Assembly: GCA_002425935.1 (NCBI GenBank)
Contig: DINE01000027.1
Location: forward strand, 190,246 to 254,245
Length of the DNA stretch: 64,000 nucleotides
Source: Bacteroidales bacterium UBA5548
GTDB taxonomy: Bacteria; Bacteroidota; Bacteroidia; Bacteroidales; UBA932
Reading direction: 5' to 3'
Below, in pieces: positions 24,792-33,946 of this stretch (position 1 is the first letter of the stretch; the number at the start of each line of letters is the position of its first letter). The position numbers and the translations under genes were made by a program. The notes under the pieces are model-generated. The model made no database searches, had not been told where the DNA came from, and saw nothing but the letters and a program-made list of their open reading frames with translations.

Positions 24792-25211
24792 ATGTTACAA
24801 CCAAAAAAAACCAAGTTCAGAAGGCAGCAGAAAGGCCGTATGAAAGGGATCGCACAGAGGGGAAATCAGCTCTCTTTTGGATCTTTCGGAATTAAAACTA
24901 CAGCGGCGTGTTGGCTAACCGGACAACAAATCGAGGCTGCCCGCCAGGCCGTAGTAAGGTATATGAAGCGTGAGGGTCAGATCTGGATTCGCGTATTCCC
25001 CGATAAGCCATTTACCAAGAAGCCTGCAGAGGTTCGTATGGGTAAAGGAAAAGGTGCTCCGGAGGGATTTGTATGTCCAATTACCCCGGGTCGTATGATA
25101 ATTGAGGCAGAGGGAGTTCCGCTCGAGGTGGCCAAAGAGGCTCTTCGTCTGGGTGCCCAGAAACTGCCGGTAGTTACAAAATTTGTAGTCCGCAGGGATT
25201 ATCAGGAATAA
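24792..25211 (+). CDS. rplP: Ribosomal protein L16
   Basis: A 139-residue full-length L16, starting [19 protein letters not shown] and containing [18 protein letters not shown]. It binds 23S rRNA and helps shape the A site and peptidyl-transferase centre. It is the first gene of the run; rpsC, which normally precedes it, is absent and a dipeptidase gene lies upstream. The ATG is 123 bases after the -7 box. Confidence 0.98.
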   Translation: MLQPKKTKFRRQQKGRMKGIAQRGNQLSFGSFGIKTTAACWLTGQQIEAARQAVVRYMKREGQIWIRVFPDKPFTKKPAEVRMGKGKGAPEGFVCPITPGRMIIEAEGVPLEVAKEALRLGAQKLPVVTKFVVRRDYQE

Positions 25212-25227
25212 TAAAAGCAGAAATAAT

Positions 25228-25428
25228 ATGAAAGCAACAGAGATACGCGAATTATCCATTAAAGATCTGAAGGAACGCATCGATACAGAAAAGGCAAACC
25301 TGGTGCGCCTTAAGATGAATCATGCTATTTCTCCTTTAGATGATTTATCTCAGATTAAAAAGGCAAAAACTAACATTGCCAAAATGCTCACCATATTGAG
25401 CCAAATGGAAAATAAGAAGGACAACTAA
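25228..25428 (+). CDS. rpmC: Ribosomal protein L29
   Basis: A 66-residue helical protein, starting MKATEIRELSIKDLKERI with the KANLVRLKMNHAIS segment typical of L29. It sits by the polypeptide exit tunnel and helps bind trigger factor and SRP. It lies 16 bases after rplP and six before rpsQ. Confidence 0.96.
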   Translation: MKATEIRELSIKDLKERIDTEKANLVRLKMNHAISPLDDLSQIKKAKTNIAKMLTILSQMENKKDN

Positions 25429-25434
25429 GAAGTC

Positions 25435-25689
25435 ATGGAAAGAAATCTTCGTAAAGAAAGAATAGGAATGGTGGTAAGCAATAAGATGGACAAATCCATC
25501 GTTGTTGCCGTTAAAAGAAAAGTAAAACACCCTATTTACGGTAAGTTCGTAAATAAAACCACTAAGTTTGTTGCTCATGACGAAAAGAACGAGTGCAGCG
25601 AGGGAGATAAAGTACGCATTATGGAGACTCGTCCTTTGAGTAAGACAAAACGCTGGAGACTAGTAGAAATCGTAGAAAAAGTTAAATAG
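25435..25689 (+). CDS. rpsQ: Ribosomal protein S17
   Basis: An 84-residue S17 with the [20 protein letters not shown] and [20 protein letters not shown] blocks. It binds 16S rRNA early in 30S assembly. The start at 25435 has a GTC before the ATG and the usual gap to rpmC; rplN follows after two bases. Confidence 0.97.
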   Translation: MERNLRKERIGMVVSNKMDKSIVVAVKRKVKHPIYGKFVNKTTKFVAHDEKNECSEGDKVRIMETRPLSKTKRWRLVEIVEKVK

Positions 25690-25691
25690 CC

Positions 25692-26057
25692 ATGATACAG
25701 CAAGAATCGAGATTATTGGTGGCAGACAACAGCGGAGCAAAGGAGGTTCTTTGTATTCGCGTCCTTGGGGGAACCCGCCGCCGTTATGCCGGAGTTGGCG
25801 ATAAAATAGTGGTTACCGTTAAAAGTGCTATCCCGGGTGGTGACACCAAAAAGGGAACTGTTTCAAAAGCGGTGATTGTTCGTACAAAAAAGGAGATCCG
25901 TCGTGCAGACGGTTCATATATCCGTTTTGATGACAACGCATGTGTGTTGCTCAACAATCAGGGAGAGGTTCGCGGAACCCGTATCTTTGGCCCGGTTGCC
26001 AGAGAGTTGCGCGAAAACTATATGAAGATTGTATCTTTAGCACCTGAGGTGTTATAA
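25692..26057 (+). CDS. rplN: Ribosomal protein L14
   Basis: A 121-residue protein with the invariant [19 protein letters not shown] start and [14 protein letters not shown] near the end. It binds 23S rRNA at the subunit interface, where it also contacts silencing factor RsfS in other bacteria. It is two bases after rpsQ. Confidence 0.98.
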   Translation: MIQQESRLLVADNSGAKEVLCIRVLGGTRRRYAGVGDKIVVTVKSAIPGGDTKKGTVSKAVIVRTKKEIRRADGSYIRFDDNACVLLNNQGEVRGTRIFGPVARELRENYMKIVSLAPEVL

Positions 26058-26077
26058 TTTTTTTATAAGAAAAAGAT

Positions 26078-26401
26078 ATGAATAAGAAATTACATATTAA
26101 AAAGGGCGATACAGTATATGTTAATGCCGGAGACGACCGTGGTAAAACAGGGAAGGTTCTTGAGGTAATAACAGAAAAAAATCGCGCCATAGTTGAAGGA
26201 ATCAACCTGGTAAGCAAACATACCAAGCCTAACGCAAAGCACCCTCAGGGAGGAATAGTTAAGCAGGAAGCTGCTGTTCATGTTTCAAACCTGCAGGTTG
26301 TTGACCCTGTGAAGGGCGGGCCTACACGCATCGGCCGTCGTCTCAATGACAAAGAAAAATTAGTTCGTTACGCGAAAAAATCTGGAGAGGAGATTAAATA
26401 A
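26078..26401 (+). CDS. rplX: Ribosomal protein L24
   Basis: A 107-residue L24 with a KOW motif ([20 protein letters not shown]) at the N-terminus. It initiates 50S assembly by binding 23S domain I. The stop TAA shares its last A with the ATG of rplE, so translation of the two is likely coupled. Confidence 0.97.
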   Translation: MNKKLHIKKGDTVYVNAGDDRGKTGKVLEVITEKNRAIVEGINLVSKHTKPNAKHPQGGIVKQEAAVHVSNLQVVDPVKGGPTRIGRRLNDKEKLVRYAKKSGEEIK

Positions 26402-27057
26402 TGGCAAATACTAAAGAAGGAGCTGCAAAGAAGCCAGCTGCCAATAATAAGCCTGCAAAAGTCGAAAAGGCGGCTAAGACAGAAGGTGCCCAGGTAGTTG
26501 TTAAGGGCTATATACCTACTCTTCAAAAGAAATATAAAGAGGAGATTATTGCCAAACTTCAGAAGGAGTTTGGGTACTCGTCAATCATGCAGGTACCTAA
26601 GCTTACCAAGATTGTAATCAATCAAGGTATTGGTTCGGCTACCGGTGATAAAAAACTTGTGGACATCGCTCAGCAGGAGCTCACAATCATTACAGGACAG
26701 AAAGCGGTTCAGACAATTTCAAAGAAAGACATCTCTAACTTTAAGCTAAGAAAAGGGATGCCTATCGGAGTTAAAACCACACTTCGTTCTGCCAAGATGT
26801 ACGAGTTTCTTGAGAGACTGGTTGCAGTTGCACTACCACGTATCAGAGATTTCAAAGGAATCAACGAGAAGTTTGACGGTAAGGGTAACTATACACTAGG
26901 TATTAAAGAGCAGATTATTTTCCCTGAAATCGATATCGATAAAATCACAAAGATTATGGGTATCGAGATAACCTTTGTTACCACAGCGGATAAAGACGAA
27001 GAGGCATTTGCACTGCTTCGTGAATTCGGTCTGCCTTTCAAAAACATCAAGAAGTAA
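26401..27057 (+). CDS. rplE: Ribosomal protein L5 with a Lys/Ala-rich N-terminal extension
   Basis: A 218-residue L5. The conserved core starts near residue 38 ([20 protein letters not shown]) and runs through [11 protein letters not shown] and [12 protein letters not shown] to the end. Ahead of it is a roughly 35-residue extension rich in Lys, Ala and Asn (for example [18 protein letters not shown]) that most L5 proteins, at about 180 residues, lack. The one-base overlap with rplX fixes this start, and no other Met codon occurs before the core. L5 anchors 5S rRNA to the 50S subunit and contacts P-site tRNA. Confidence 0.95.
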   Translation: MANTKEGAAKKPAANNKPAKVEKAAKTEGAQVVVKGYIPTLQKKYKEEIIAKLQKEFGYSSIMQVPKLTKIVINQGIGSATGDKKLVDIAQQELTIITGQKAVQTISKKDISNFKLRKGMPIGVKTTLRSAKMYEFLERLVAVALPRIRDFKGINEKFDGKGNYTLGIKEQIIFPEIDIDKITKIMGIEITFVTTADKDEEAFALLREFGLPFKNIKK

Positions 27058-27080
27058 TCTTTAAAAAGAGAAGATAGATA

Positions 27081-27350
27081 ATGGCAAAAGAATCAATGAA
27101 GGCACGCGAGAGAAAACGCGCAAAATTAAGTGCCAAATATGCAGAAAAACGCAAAGCCCTCAAGGAGGCAGGTGACTATGCTGCTTTGGATAAACTGCCA
27201 AAGAACTCAAGTCCTGTACGCCTGCACAACCGTTGTTCAATAACAGGTCGTCCGAAAGGTTTTATGCGTATTTTCGGTATCAGCCGTATACAGTTTCGCG
27301 AAATGGCCAGCAAGGGACTTATCCCCGGTGTTCGCAAAGCAAGTTGGTAG
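27081..27350 (+). CDS. rpsN: Ribosomal protein S14 (long, zinc-free form)
   Basis: An 89-residue S14. It has the C-terminal core [20 protein letters not shown] and ends in [11 protein letters not shown]. It lacks the two CxxC pairs of the short zinc-binding form, so it is the C-minus type. S14 binds 16S rRNA late in 30S head assembly. The gap of 99 bases to rpsH is the largest inside the operon. Confidence 0.97.
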   Translation: MAKESMKARERKRAKLSAKYAEKRKALKEAGDYAALDKLPKNSSPVRLHNRCSITGRPKGFMRIFGISRIQFREMASKGLIPGVRKASW

Positions 27351-27449
27351 CAAACAGTGTGGCGAGAGTCACAGACAACATATAATTTATTATTAGTTGG
27401 ATATCGGGCATCACATTGTGGTGTCGAATAAACTTTAAAACAAAACAAA

Positions 27450-27845
27450 ATGACTGATCCAATTTCAGATTTTTTAACAAGGGTGCGTAACGCATCTATG
27501 GCAGGACACAAAGTAGTTGAGATTCCTGCGTCAAAAGTTAAGCTGGAGCTGACCCGTATTCTTCACGAAAAAGGGTATGTTCTCAGCTATAAACTTGTTG
27601 AGGGTACACCTTTCAACACCATCAAAATAGCGCTTAAGTATCATCCGGAGACCAAAAAGTCGGCAATCAAGAAAATTTCAAGAATAAGCCGTCCGGGTCT
27701 CAGAAGGTATGTTGATGTAGAAAACATGCCAAGAGTACTTAACGGTCTGGGTATAGCCGTAATCTCCTCTTCAAAGGGCATGATTACCGATAAAGAGGCC
27801 AGAGAGCTGAATGTTGGCGGAGAGGTTATCTGCTATGTTTATTAA
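27450..27845 (+). CDS. rpsH: Ribosomal protein S8
   Basis: A 131-residue protein that starts MTDPISDFLTRVRNASMAGH and contains the C-terminal SSSKGMITDKEARELNVGGE. It binds the central domain of 16S rRNA and, in E. coli, represses the spc operon by binding its mRNA. The 99-base space before it contains a wobble-rich hairpin around 27404-27426 (ATCGGGCATCAC, GTGGTGTCG). It is not close enough to the E. coli S8 target for me to call an operator. Confidence 0.97.
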   Translation: MTDPISDFLTRVRNASMAGHKVVEIPASKVKLELTRILHEKGYVLSYKLVEGTPFNTIKIALKYHPETKKSAIKKISRISRPGLRRYVDVENMPRVLNGLGIAVISSSKGMITDKEARELNVGGEVICYVY

Positions 27846-27869
27846 TAAATATTAAATAAAAGTTTTATA

Positions 27870-28430
27870 ATGTCACGAATAGGAAAATTACCTGTAAACC
27901 TTCCTGCCGGAGTAACTGTAAATGTTAGTTCGGACAATGTGGTTAAGGTTAAAGGCCCGCTCGGAGAACTTTCGCAAAAGGTGGATGCCGATATAAGAGT
28001 TACCGTAGAGGGAAATGTACTTACAGTTACAAGACCTACCGATCAGCCTCGTCACCGTTCAATGCATGGTCTTTACCGTGCTTTGATTCAGAATATGGTA
28101 ACCGGAGTTTCAACCGGCTTTACCATAAAGCAGGAGTTCGTAGGTGTGGGTTACCGTGTGGAGGCTAAAGGCCAGCTTCTTGAGATGAGCCTTGGTTACT
28201 CTCACGATATACACTTTATGCTGCCCAATGAAATCAAAGCAGTTACCGAGGCTGTAAAAAAGGGTCAGGCCCCTGTGCTTACTCTTACCAGCTACGATAA
28301 GCAACTTATAGGAATGGTTGCGGCAAAGCTGCGCTCTCTGCGCAAACCTGAACCATACAAAGGTAAAGGTATTAAGTTTGTAGGTGAACAACTTCGTCGC
28401 AAAGCCGGTAAGTCGGCCAGCGCTAAATAA
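27870..28430 (+). CDS. rplF: Ribosomal protein L6
   Basis: A 186-residue L6 with two repeated domains, starting [19 protein letters not shown] and ending with [22 protein letters not shown]. It lies at the base of the L7/L12 stalk and contacts the factor-binding site. It is in the usual position between rpsH and rplR. Confidence 0.98.
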   Translation: MSRIGKLPVNLPAGVTVNVSSDNVVKVKGPLGELSQKVDADIRVTVEGNVLTVTRPTDQPRHRSMHGLYRALIQNMVTGVSTGFTIKQEFVGVGYRVEAKGQLLEMSLGYSHDIHFMLPNEIKAVTEAVKKGQAPVLTLTSYDKQLIGMVAAKLRSLRKPEPYKGKGIKFVGEQLRRKAGKSASAK

Positions 28431-28444
28431 CAAGGGGAGGATTT

Positions 28445-28807
28445 ATGGCTTTAAGTAAAATAGAAAGAAGAAACAGAATACGACTCCGCATCAGGAAGGT
28501 TGTAAGCGGCACTCCGGAACAACCAAGAATGTCGATATTCAGAAGCAACAAACAGATTTATGTTCAGCTTATTAACGATATAGACGGGAAAACCATTGCA
28601 GCAGCAAGCTCTCTTGACAAAGAGATAGCTGAGGAGTGCAAAGGAAAACCGGCTACCGAAGCGGCAAAACTGGTAGGTAAACTGGCAGCAAAGCGTGCGA
28701 TTGAAAAAGGTATCGAGAAGGTATCATTTGACCGTGGCGGCTACCTTTATCACGGAAGAGTTAAATGTTTAGCAGATGCCGCCCGTGAAGGTGGTCTTAA
28801 ATTCTAA
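28445..28807 (+). CDS. rplR: Ribosomal protein L18
   Basis: A 120-residue L18 with the basic [17 protein letters not shown]-terminus and the [21 protein letters not shown]-terminus. It binds 5S rRNA with L5 and L25. A GGGGAGG stretch ahead of the start (28434-28440) is one of the few Shine-Dalgarno-like sites in this operon. Confidence 0.98.
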   Translation: MALSKIERRNRIRLRIRKVVSGTPEQPRMSIFRSNKQIYVQLINDIDGKTIAAASSLDKEIAEECKGKPATEAAKLVGKLAAKRAIEKGIEKVSFDRGGYLYHGRVKCLADAAREGGLKF

Positions 28808-28818
28808 GAATTTTGAGT

Positions 28819-29337
28819 ATGATAGGTACAAATGTTAAAAAAGTTAAGACTACCGATCTGGAACTAAAGGACAGATTGGTTGCAGTTAAAAGAGTTACCA
28901 AAGTAACCAAGGGAGGACGCCACTTCAGTTTTGCAGCTATTGTTGTTGTAGGAGATGAAAGAGGTGTTGTAGGTTACGGCCTGGGCAAAGCTAACGAGGT
29001 TACAACAGCTATCTCAAAAGGAATAGAAGATGCTAAGAAAAATCTGGTAAAGATTCCTCTTAACAAGAAGACAATTCCACATGAGCAAGAGGCAAAATTC
29101 GGCGGAGCAAGAGTTTTTATGAAACCTGCAGCTGAAGGTACCGGAGTTAAAGCGGGTGGTGCGATGCGTGCAGTATTTGAGTCTGTAGGAATTCACGACG
29201 TACTTGCAAAATCAAAAGGATCTTCAAACCCTCACAACCTGGTGAAAGCTACCGTTGCGGCACTTCTTGAGATGCGTGATGCATACACCGTTGCCGGACT
29301 GCGCGGAATACCAATGAACAGAGTATTTAAAGGATAA
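28819..29337 (+). CDS. rpsE: Ribosomal protein S5
   Basis: A 172-residue S5 with the double-stranded-RNA-binding-like N-terminal domain ([21 protein letters not shown]) and [20 protein letters not shown]. It works in decoding accuracy and mRNA unwinding at the entry channel. I start it at the ATG at 28819; an in-frame TTG at 28813 would add two residues. The gap to rplR is 11 bases. Confidence 0.97.
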   Translation: MIGTNVKKVKTTDLELKDRLVAVKRVTKVTKGGRHFSFAAIVVVGDERGVVGYGLGKANEVTTAISKGIEDAKKNLVKIPLNKKTIPHEQEAKFGGARVFMKPAAEGTGVKAGGAMRAVFESVGIHDVLAKSKGSSNPHNLVKATVAALLEMRDAYTVAGLRGIPMNRVFKG

Positions 29338-29349
29338 GGAGGAAAGGAT

Positions 29350-29532
29350 ATGTCTAAAGTTAAAATTACTCAGATAAAAAGTAAAAACGGAGCAACCAAG
29401 AAGCAGTCTGCTACATTGGAAGCCCTCGGTATCCGCAGAATACATCAAACGGTGGAGATTGAACTGAATCCTGTTTACAAAGGAATGCTGGATAAAGTTC
29501 TGCACCTGGTAAAAGTTGAAGAAATTAACTAA
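29350..29532 (+). CDS. rpmD: Ribosomal protein L30
   Basis: A 60-residue protein, starting MSKVKITQIKSKNGATKKQS, with the LEALGIRRIHQTVEIE segment of L30. It binds 23S rRNA near 5S. An AGGAGG-like stretch at 29337-29343 (AAGGAGGAAA) precedes it. It is followed after 15 bases by rplO. Confidence 0.96.
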   Translation: MSKVKITQIKSKNGATKKQSATLEALGIRRIHQTVEIELNPVYKGMLDKVLHLVKVEEIN

Positions 29533-29547
29533 TAGGAGATTACACAA

Positions 29548-29994
29548 ATGAAATTACATAATCTTAAACCTTCATCAGGAGCTTTGGGAAGAGAGAAAAG
29601 AATCGGACGCGGCGAAGGGTCGGGACACGGTGGAACATCTACACGTGGACATAAAGGTGCTCAGTCAAGATCGGGTTACTCTCGTAAAAAAGGATTTGAA
29701 GGAGGCCAGATGCCACTTCAGAGAAGACTTCCGAAGTTTGGTTTCAATAACATAAACAGAGTGGAATACAAGGCTATTAACCTTTCGACTCTTCAGGCAC
29801 TAAGTGAAAAACTTGGAACAGACATTCTTACAATCGATACTCTTATCGAATCGGGTCTGGTGTCTAAGAACCATATGGTTAAGATACTGGGTAATGGTAC
29901 ACTCACCATCAAACTTGATGTAAGCGCTCACGCATTCTCAAAGTCTGCGATAGCACAGATTGAAGCTCAACAAGGTAAGGCTACAATAATCTAA
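29548..29994 (+). CDS. rplO: Ribosomal protein L15
   Basis: A 148-residue L15 with the Gly/Arg-rich N-terminal tail (RGEGSGHGGTSTRGHKGAQ) and the GGQMPLQRRLPKFGF motif. It is a late-assembling 50S protein. secY follows after seven bases, the standard spc-operon order. Confidence 0.98.
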   Translation: MKLHNLKPSSGALGREKRIGRGEGSGHGGTSTRGHKGAQSRSGYSRKKGFEGGQMPLQRRLPKFGFNNINRVEYKAINLSTLQALSEKLGTDILTIDTLIESGLVSKNHMVKILGNGTLTIKLDVSAHAFSKSAIAQIEAQQGKATII

Positions 29995-30001
29995 CTTAAC
30001 A

Positions 30002-31324
30002 ATGAAAAAACTGATCGATACAATTAGTAATATCTTCAAGATTGAGGAACTGCGCAAAAGGATAGTCTACACTATCCTGTTGCTGCTTGTTTACCGCTTG
30101 GGAAGTTATGTGGTATTACCGGGTATAGACCCGACTCAGCTGGACAACCTGCAATCGCAGGCTTCAGAAGGTCTTTTGGGACTTCTGAACATGTTTTCCG
30201 GCGGAGCTTTTGGTAATGCTTCAATTTTTGCGCTGGGTGTAATGCCTTACATCTCTGCGTCTATCGTAATTCAGCTTCTAGGTATAATGATACCATATTT
30301 CCAAAGGTTACAGAGAGAGGGTGAGAGTGGAAGAAGAAAGATGAACCAGTGGACAAGGTATCTGACAATTGTGATTCTGGCACTGCAAGGTCCTGCCTAC
30401 ATGGCAAACCTGCACGTTCAGTTGCCTGAAGCTGCGTTCCTTTTCAAAGGATTCTCGTTTAATATTTTCGCCACGTTGGTTCTTGTAGGCGGAACTATGT
30501 TCATAATGTGGTTAGGAGAGCGTATTACCGATCGCGGCTTAGGTAACGGTATCTCTCTTATAATCATGGTTGGTATAATCGCGCGTCTGCCTTTTGCCCT
30601 TTTAGCCGAGGGAAGTTCAAGAATCAGTCAGACTGCAGGCGGTGGTTTACTTATGCTCATAGTTGAAATACTTGTACTCTTCTTTGTGTTTGTTGCAACA
30701 ATTGCACTTGTTCAGGGAACACGCAAGATTCCGGTACAGTATGCCAAGAGAATCGTCGGTAACAAACAATATGGCGGAGTTCGTCAGTATATTCCTCTCA
30801 AGATAAATGCGGCAGGTGTGATGCCGATTATCTTTGCGCAGGCTCTGATGATGTTCCCGCTCATATTTGCAGGCTTTGACGCTACTCGCGGAATAGCATC
30901 CACCCTGACCAATCCTATGGGATTCTGGTACAACTTCATCTTCGGACTTATGGTTGTTGCATTTACCTACTTCTACACAGCGGTAACGGTAAATCCATCT
31001 ATGATGGCAGAAGATATGAAGAAGAACGGCGGATTTATTCCGGGTATCAAACCTGGAAAGAAGACCACAGAGTACCTTGATGCAATTATGTCACGTATTA
31101 CTCTTCCGGGCTCGATTTTCCTTGCCCTGATAGCAATTATGCCTGCATTTGCAACAATGTTGGGAGTCAATAATCAGTTTGCCCAGTTTTTCGGGGGAAC
31201 TTCATTACTGATTCTTGTAGGGGTGGTTCTTGATACGCTTCAGCAAATTGAGAGTCACTTGCTGATGCGTCACTACGACGGCTTAATGAAGACAGGACGT
31301 ATGAAGGGCCGTACGGGTATGTAA
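30002..31324 (+). CDS. secY: Preprotein translocase subunit SecY
   Basis: A 440-residue integral membrane protein with about ten TM helices. It forms the Sec channel with SecE and SecG. Conserved blocks visible are GSYVVLPGIDP, MPYISASIVIQLLG and the cytoplasmic loop with PFALLAEGSSRISQ. Near the C-terminus, the loop residues NNGGFIPGIKPGKKTTEY (written here by type; the exact start is KKNGGFIPG) touch the ribosome and SecA. Length is normal. Confidence 0.98.
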   Translation: MKKLIDTISNIFKIEELRKRIVYTILLLLVYRLGSYVVLPGIDPTQLDNLQSQASEGLLGLLNMFSGGAFGNASIFALGVMPYISASIVIQLLGIMIPYFQRLQREGESGRRKMNQWTRYLTIVILALQGPAYMANLHVQLPEAAFLFKGFSFNIFATLVLVGGTMFIMWLGERITDRGLGNGISLIIMVGIIARLPFALLAEGSSRISQTAGGGLLMLIVEILVLFFVFVATIALVQGTRKIPVQYAKRIVGNKQYGGVRQYIPLKINAAGVMPIIFAQALMMFPLIFAGFDATRGIASTLTNPMGFWYNFIFGLMVVAFTYFYTAVTVNPSMMAEDMKKNGGFIPGIKPGKKTTEYLDAIMSRITLPGSIFLALIAIMPAFATMLGVNNQFAQFFGGTSLLILVGVVLDTLQQIESHLLMRHYDGLMKTGRMKGRTGM

Positions 31325-31348
31325 ACCGGATCTCAAAGTTCTTTGAAA

Positions 31349-32119
31349 ATGATAAAATTAAAAACCGGGGAAGAGATTGAGATATTAAAAGAGAATGCTC
31401 TTTTAGTATCGAAAACTCTTGCGGAGGTCGGAAAGCATATTGTTCCGGGTGTAACAACACTCGAACTGAACAAAGTTGCCGAAGAGTATATCCGCGATAA
31501 TGGCGCTGAGCCGGCATTCCTTGGTTACGGAGGATTCCCCTATACCTTGTGCATATCTGTGAACGATGTTATAGTTCACGGCTTTGCATCCGGATACCGC
31601 CTTGCCGAAGGTGACATCATCTCGGTTGACTGCGGAACCATCTATAAAGGGTTTTACGGAGACTCTGCCTATACTTTCCCTGTGGGAGAGGTTTCAACGG
31701 AGACCAAAAGATTACTTAAGGTCACCAAAGAGTCTCTCTACCTGGGCATAGAACAGGCAGTTCCTGGAAACAGAATAGGTGATATCTCTTATGCAATTCA
31801 GGAGTACGTAGAGAAAAACGGCTTTTCAGTTGTAAGAGAGATGGTCGGACACGGCATAGGAAGAAAACTTCACGAAGCACCCGAAGTGCCAAACTTCGGA
31901 AGAAGAGGTGACGGAAAAAAACTACAGGAGGGAATGGTAATCTGTATAGAACCTATGGTTAATGCAGGATCCAGATCGGTGCACATGCATGATGACGGAT
32001 GGACACTGAGTACTGCTGATAAGAAAAATTCGGCACACTTCGAACTGATGGTGGCAATTCAAAAGGGAAGCCCTTTAGTTTTATCAACATTTGAGTACAT
32101 TGAGAAAAATAATAATTAA
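31349..32119 (+). CDS. map: Methionine aminopeptidase, type I
   Basis: A 256-residue M24 metallopeptidase that removes the initiator Met from new proteins. The metal ligands are in ISVDCGTIYKGFYGDSAYTF (two Asp), MVGHGIGRKLHEAP (His), ICIEPMVNAG (Glu) and AHFELMVA (Glu). I use the ATG at 31349; a TTG two codons upstream is also in frame. A 14-base palindrome TCAAAGTTCTTTGA lies just ahead, at 31332-31345. Its placement between secY and infA is the classic order. Confidence 0.97.
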   Translation: MIKLKTGEEIEILKENALLVSKTLAEVGKHIVPGVTTLELNKVAEEYIRDNGAEPAFLGYGGFPYTLCISVNDVIVHGFASGYRLAEGDIISVDCGTIYKGFYGDSAYTFPVGEVSTETKRLLKVTKESLYLGIEQAVPGNRIGDISYAIQEYVEKNGFSVVREMVGHGIGRKLHEAPEVPNFGRRGDGKKLQEGMVICIEPMVNAGSRSVHMHDDGWTLSTADKKNSAHFELMVAIQKGSPLVLSTFEYIEKNNN

Positions 32120-32138
32120 ATTATAAGGTTAAATTCAG

Positions 32139-32357
32139 ATGGCAAAACAAGCTGCTATTGAAAAAGAGGGAACAATAATCGAGGCCCTGTCAAACGCGAT
32201 GTTCCGTGTAGAGCTGGATAACGGACACGTTATTATAGCTCACATCTCAGGTAAGATGAGAATGCACTACATACGAATACTGCCGGGCGACAGAGTAAGA
32301 GTAGAGATGTCCCCTTATGATTTAACAAAAGGAAGAATTTCTTTCAGATACAAATAA
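32139..32357 (+). CDS. infA: Translation initiation factor IF-1
   Basis: A 72-residue single S1-like OB-fold protein: [20 protein letters not shown] and [20 protein letters not shown]. It binds the 30S A site during initiation together with IF-2 and IF-3. Length and position (between map and rpmJ) are standard. Confidence 0.98.
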   Translation: MAKQAAIEKEGTIIEALSNAMFRVELDNGHVIIAHISGKMRMHYIRILPGDRVRVEMSPYDLTKGRISFRYK

Positions 32358-32369
32358 AACTTAGAAAAT

Positions 32370-32486
32370 ATGAAAGTAAAAGCATCCATTAAAAAGCGCA
32401 GCGAAGATTGCAAAATAGTAAAGCGTAAAGGACGTCTTTATGTAATTTGCAAGAAGACCCCTAAATTCAAGATGCGTCAGGGATAA
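32370..32486 (+). CDS. rpmJ: Ribosomal protein L36, with incomplete zinc site
   Basis: A 38-residue protein that starts [20 protein letters not shown] and ends KFKMRQG. L36 binds 23S rRNA near the base of the factor stalk. The zinc-binding form has Cys11, Cys14, Cys27 and a His near 32-33. Here position 11 is Ser, the His position is Phe33, and only Cys14 and Cys27 remain, so it probably does not bind zinc in the standard way. The gap to infA is 12 bases and to rpsM 36 bases. Confidence 0.95.
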   Translation: MKVKASIKKRSEDCKIVKRKGRLYVICKKTPKFKMRQG

Positions 32487-32522
32487 TTTTTAATTGTAAA
32501 CAATAAAGAGAATAGATAAATT

Positions 32523-32900
32523 ATGGCACGTATAGCCGGAGTTGATTTACCAAAAAACAAGAGAGGAGAGATAGGTCTGACCTATATCTTCGGGATCGGA
32601 CGCAGTTCTGCTCAGAAAATCCTTGCAAAAAACGGCATCGATTTAAACACAAAAGTAAAGGACTGGAACGATGATCAGATTGCTGCAATCAGGGGAACCA
32701 TTGCAGAGGAGTATAAAATTGAGGGTGAGCTTCGCTCAGCAGTTCAGATGAACATCAAGCGATTGATGGACATCGGATGTTACAGAGGTATCCGTCACCG
32801 TCTCGGGTTACCTGTACGCGGTCAGTCGACCAAGAACAATGCCCGTACACGTAAGGGTAAGAAGAAAACTGTAGCTAACAAGAAGAAAGCAACTAAATAG
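32523..32900 (+). CDS. rpsM: Ribosomal protein S13
   Basis: A 125-residue S13 starting [19 protein letters not shown], with [20 protein letters not shown] near the end and a basic tail. It contacts P-site tRNA and the 50S subunit. It starts the alpha-operon part of the run. Confidence 0.98.
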   Translation: MARIAGVDLPKNKRGEIGLTYIFGIGRSSAQKILAKNGIDLNTKVKDWNDDQIAAIRGTIAEEYKIEGELRSAVQMNIKRLMDIGCYRGIRHRLGLPVRGQSTKNNARTRKGKKKTVANKKKATK

Positions 32901-32910
32901 AACCTAGATC

Positions 32911-33303
32911 ATGGCAAAAAAGACAGGAACATCAAGTAAAAAGAAGGTTGTAAAGGTTGAAGCCTACGGTCAGGCGCACATTTCATCTACCTTTAACAAT
33001 ATTATTGTATCCCTAACAAACAGCACAGGACAGGTGATAAGCTGGTCTTCTGCTGGTAAAATGGGGTTCAGGGGTTCTAAGAAGAACACTCCGTATGCTG
33101 CACAGACAGCTGCTGAAGATTGCGCTAAAGTGGCTTATGATTTAGGACTGCGTAAGGTAAAGGTCTTTGTGAAAGGGCCGGGTGCCGGACGTGAATCTGC
33201 AATCCGTACTATTCACGGAGCAGGTATTGAGGTAACAGAAATCGTTGATGTTACTCCACTTCCTCATAATGGATGCCGTCCAAAGGGACGCCGCAGAGTT
33301 TAA
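32911..33303 (+). CDS. rpsK: Ribosomal protein S11
   Basis: A 130-residue S11 with a Lys-rich start, the [20 protein letters not shown] block and the [20 protein letters not shown] segment; it ends [11 protein letters not shown]. It lies in the 30S platform near the E-site mRNA. The gap to rpsM is ten bases. Confidence 0.98.
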   Translation: MAKKTGTSSKKKVVKVEAYGQAHISSTFNNIIVSLTNSTGQVISWSSAGKMGFRGSKKNTPYAAQTAAEDCAKVAYDLGLRKVKVFVKGPGAGRESAIRTIHGAGIEVTEIVDVTPLPHNGCRPKGRRRV

Positions 33304-33333
33304 CCCTTTTAAAATCATAATAACAGATTTAAC

Positions 33334-33939
33334 ATGGCAAGATATACAGGGCCTACCACAAAAATCGCCCGCAAATTTGGAGAGCCAATTTTTGGACCCG
33401 ATAAAAGTTACGAAAAGAAAAACTATCCTCCGGGACAGCACGGTCTGGCTAAGAAACGTAAAAAAACTTCTGAGTACGGCATCCAGCTGAAAGAGAAGCA
33501 AAAAGTTAAATATACATACGGTTTGCTGGAGAGACAATTCCGCAATCTGTACGAGAAAGCATCTAAAATGAAGGGCCGTAAAGGTGAAAACCTCATTTTG
33601 CTGCTTGAGTCTCGTCTGGACAACCTGGTGTACAGAATGGGAATCGCTCCCAGCCGTGCAGCAGCCAGACAATTGGTTACACATTGTCACATTACAGTTA
33701 ACGGTGAAGTAAACAGTATACCATCAACAATAGTTAAACCTGGAGATGTTGTTGGAGTAAGAGAGAGATCAAAGAGTCTCGAAGTTATTCAAAGCAGCAT
33801 TTCACGTGGTTCAGCAAGACACTCATGGATTGAGTGGAGCGGTGATTCACTTTCGGGCAAGTATCTTAACCTGCCAATAAGAAGTGAAGTTCCTGAAACC
33901 ATCAATGAGCAGTTAATTGTTGAGTTGTACTCTAAATAA
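33334..33939 (+). CDS. rpsD: Ribosomal protein S4 (zinc-free form)
   Basis: A 201-residue S4. It has the [20 protein letters not shown] start with no N-terminal Cys cluster (C-minus form), and an S4 RNA-binding domain at about 93-155 ([20 protein letters not shown]). It nucleates 30S assembly and in E. coli represses the alpha operon. rpoA follows after seven bases. Confidence 0.98.
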   Translation: MARYTGPTTKIARKFGEPIFGPDKSYEKKNYPPGQHGLAKKRKKTSEYGIQLKEKQKVKYTYGLLERQFRNLYEKASKMKGRKGENLILLLESRLDNLVYRMGIAPSRAAARQLVTHCHITVNGEVNSIPSTIVKPGDVVGVRERSKSLEVIQSSISRGSARHSWIEWSGDSLSGKYLNLPIRSEVPETINEQLIVELYSK

Positions 33940-33946
33940 TAAAAAA

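Noticed and set aside
27351..27449. An S8 operator in the rpsN-rpsH gap
   Set aside because: A wobble-rich hairpin exists, but it does not match the known S8-binding helix closely enough to claim.
33917..33946. An N-terminal extension of RpoA from the ATG at 33917
   Set aside because: It would overlap the end of rpsD and add ten residues not seen in alpha subunits; the ATG at 33947 gives the standard start.
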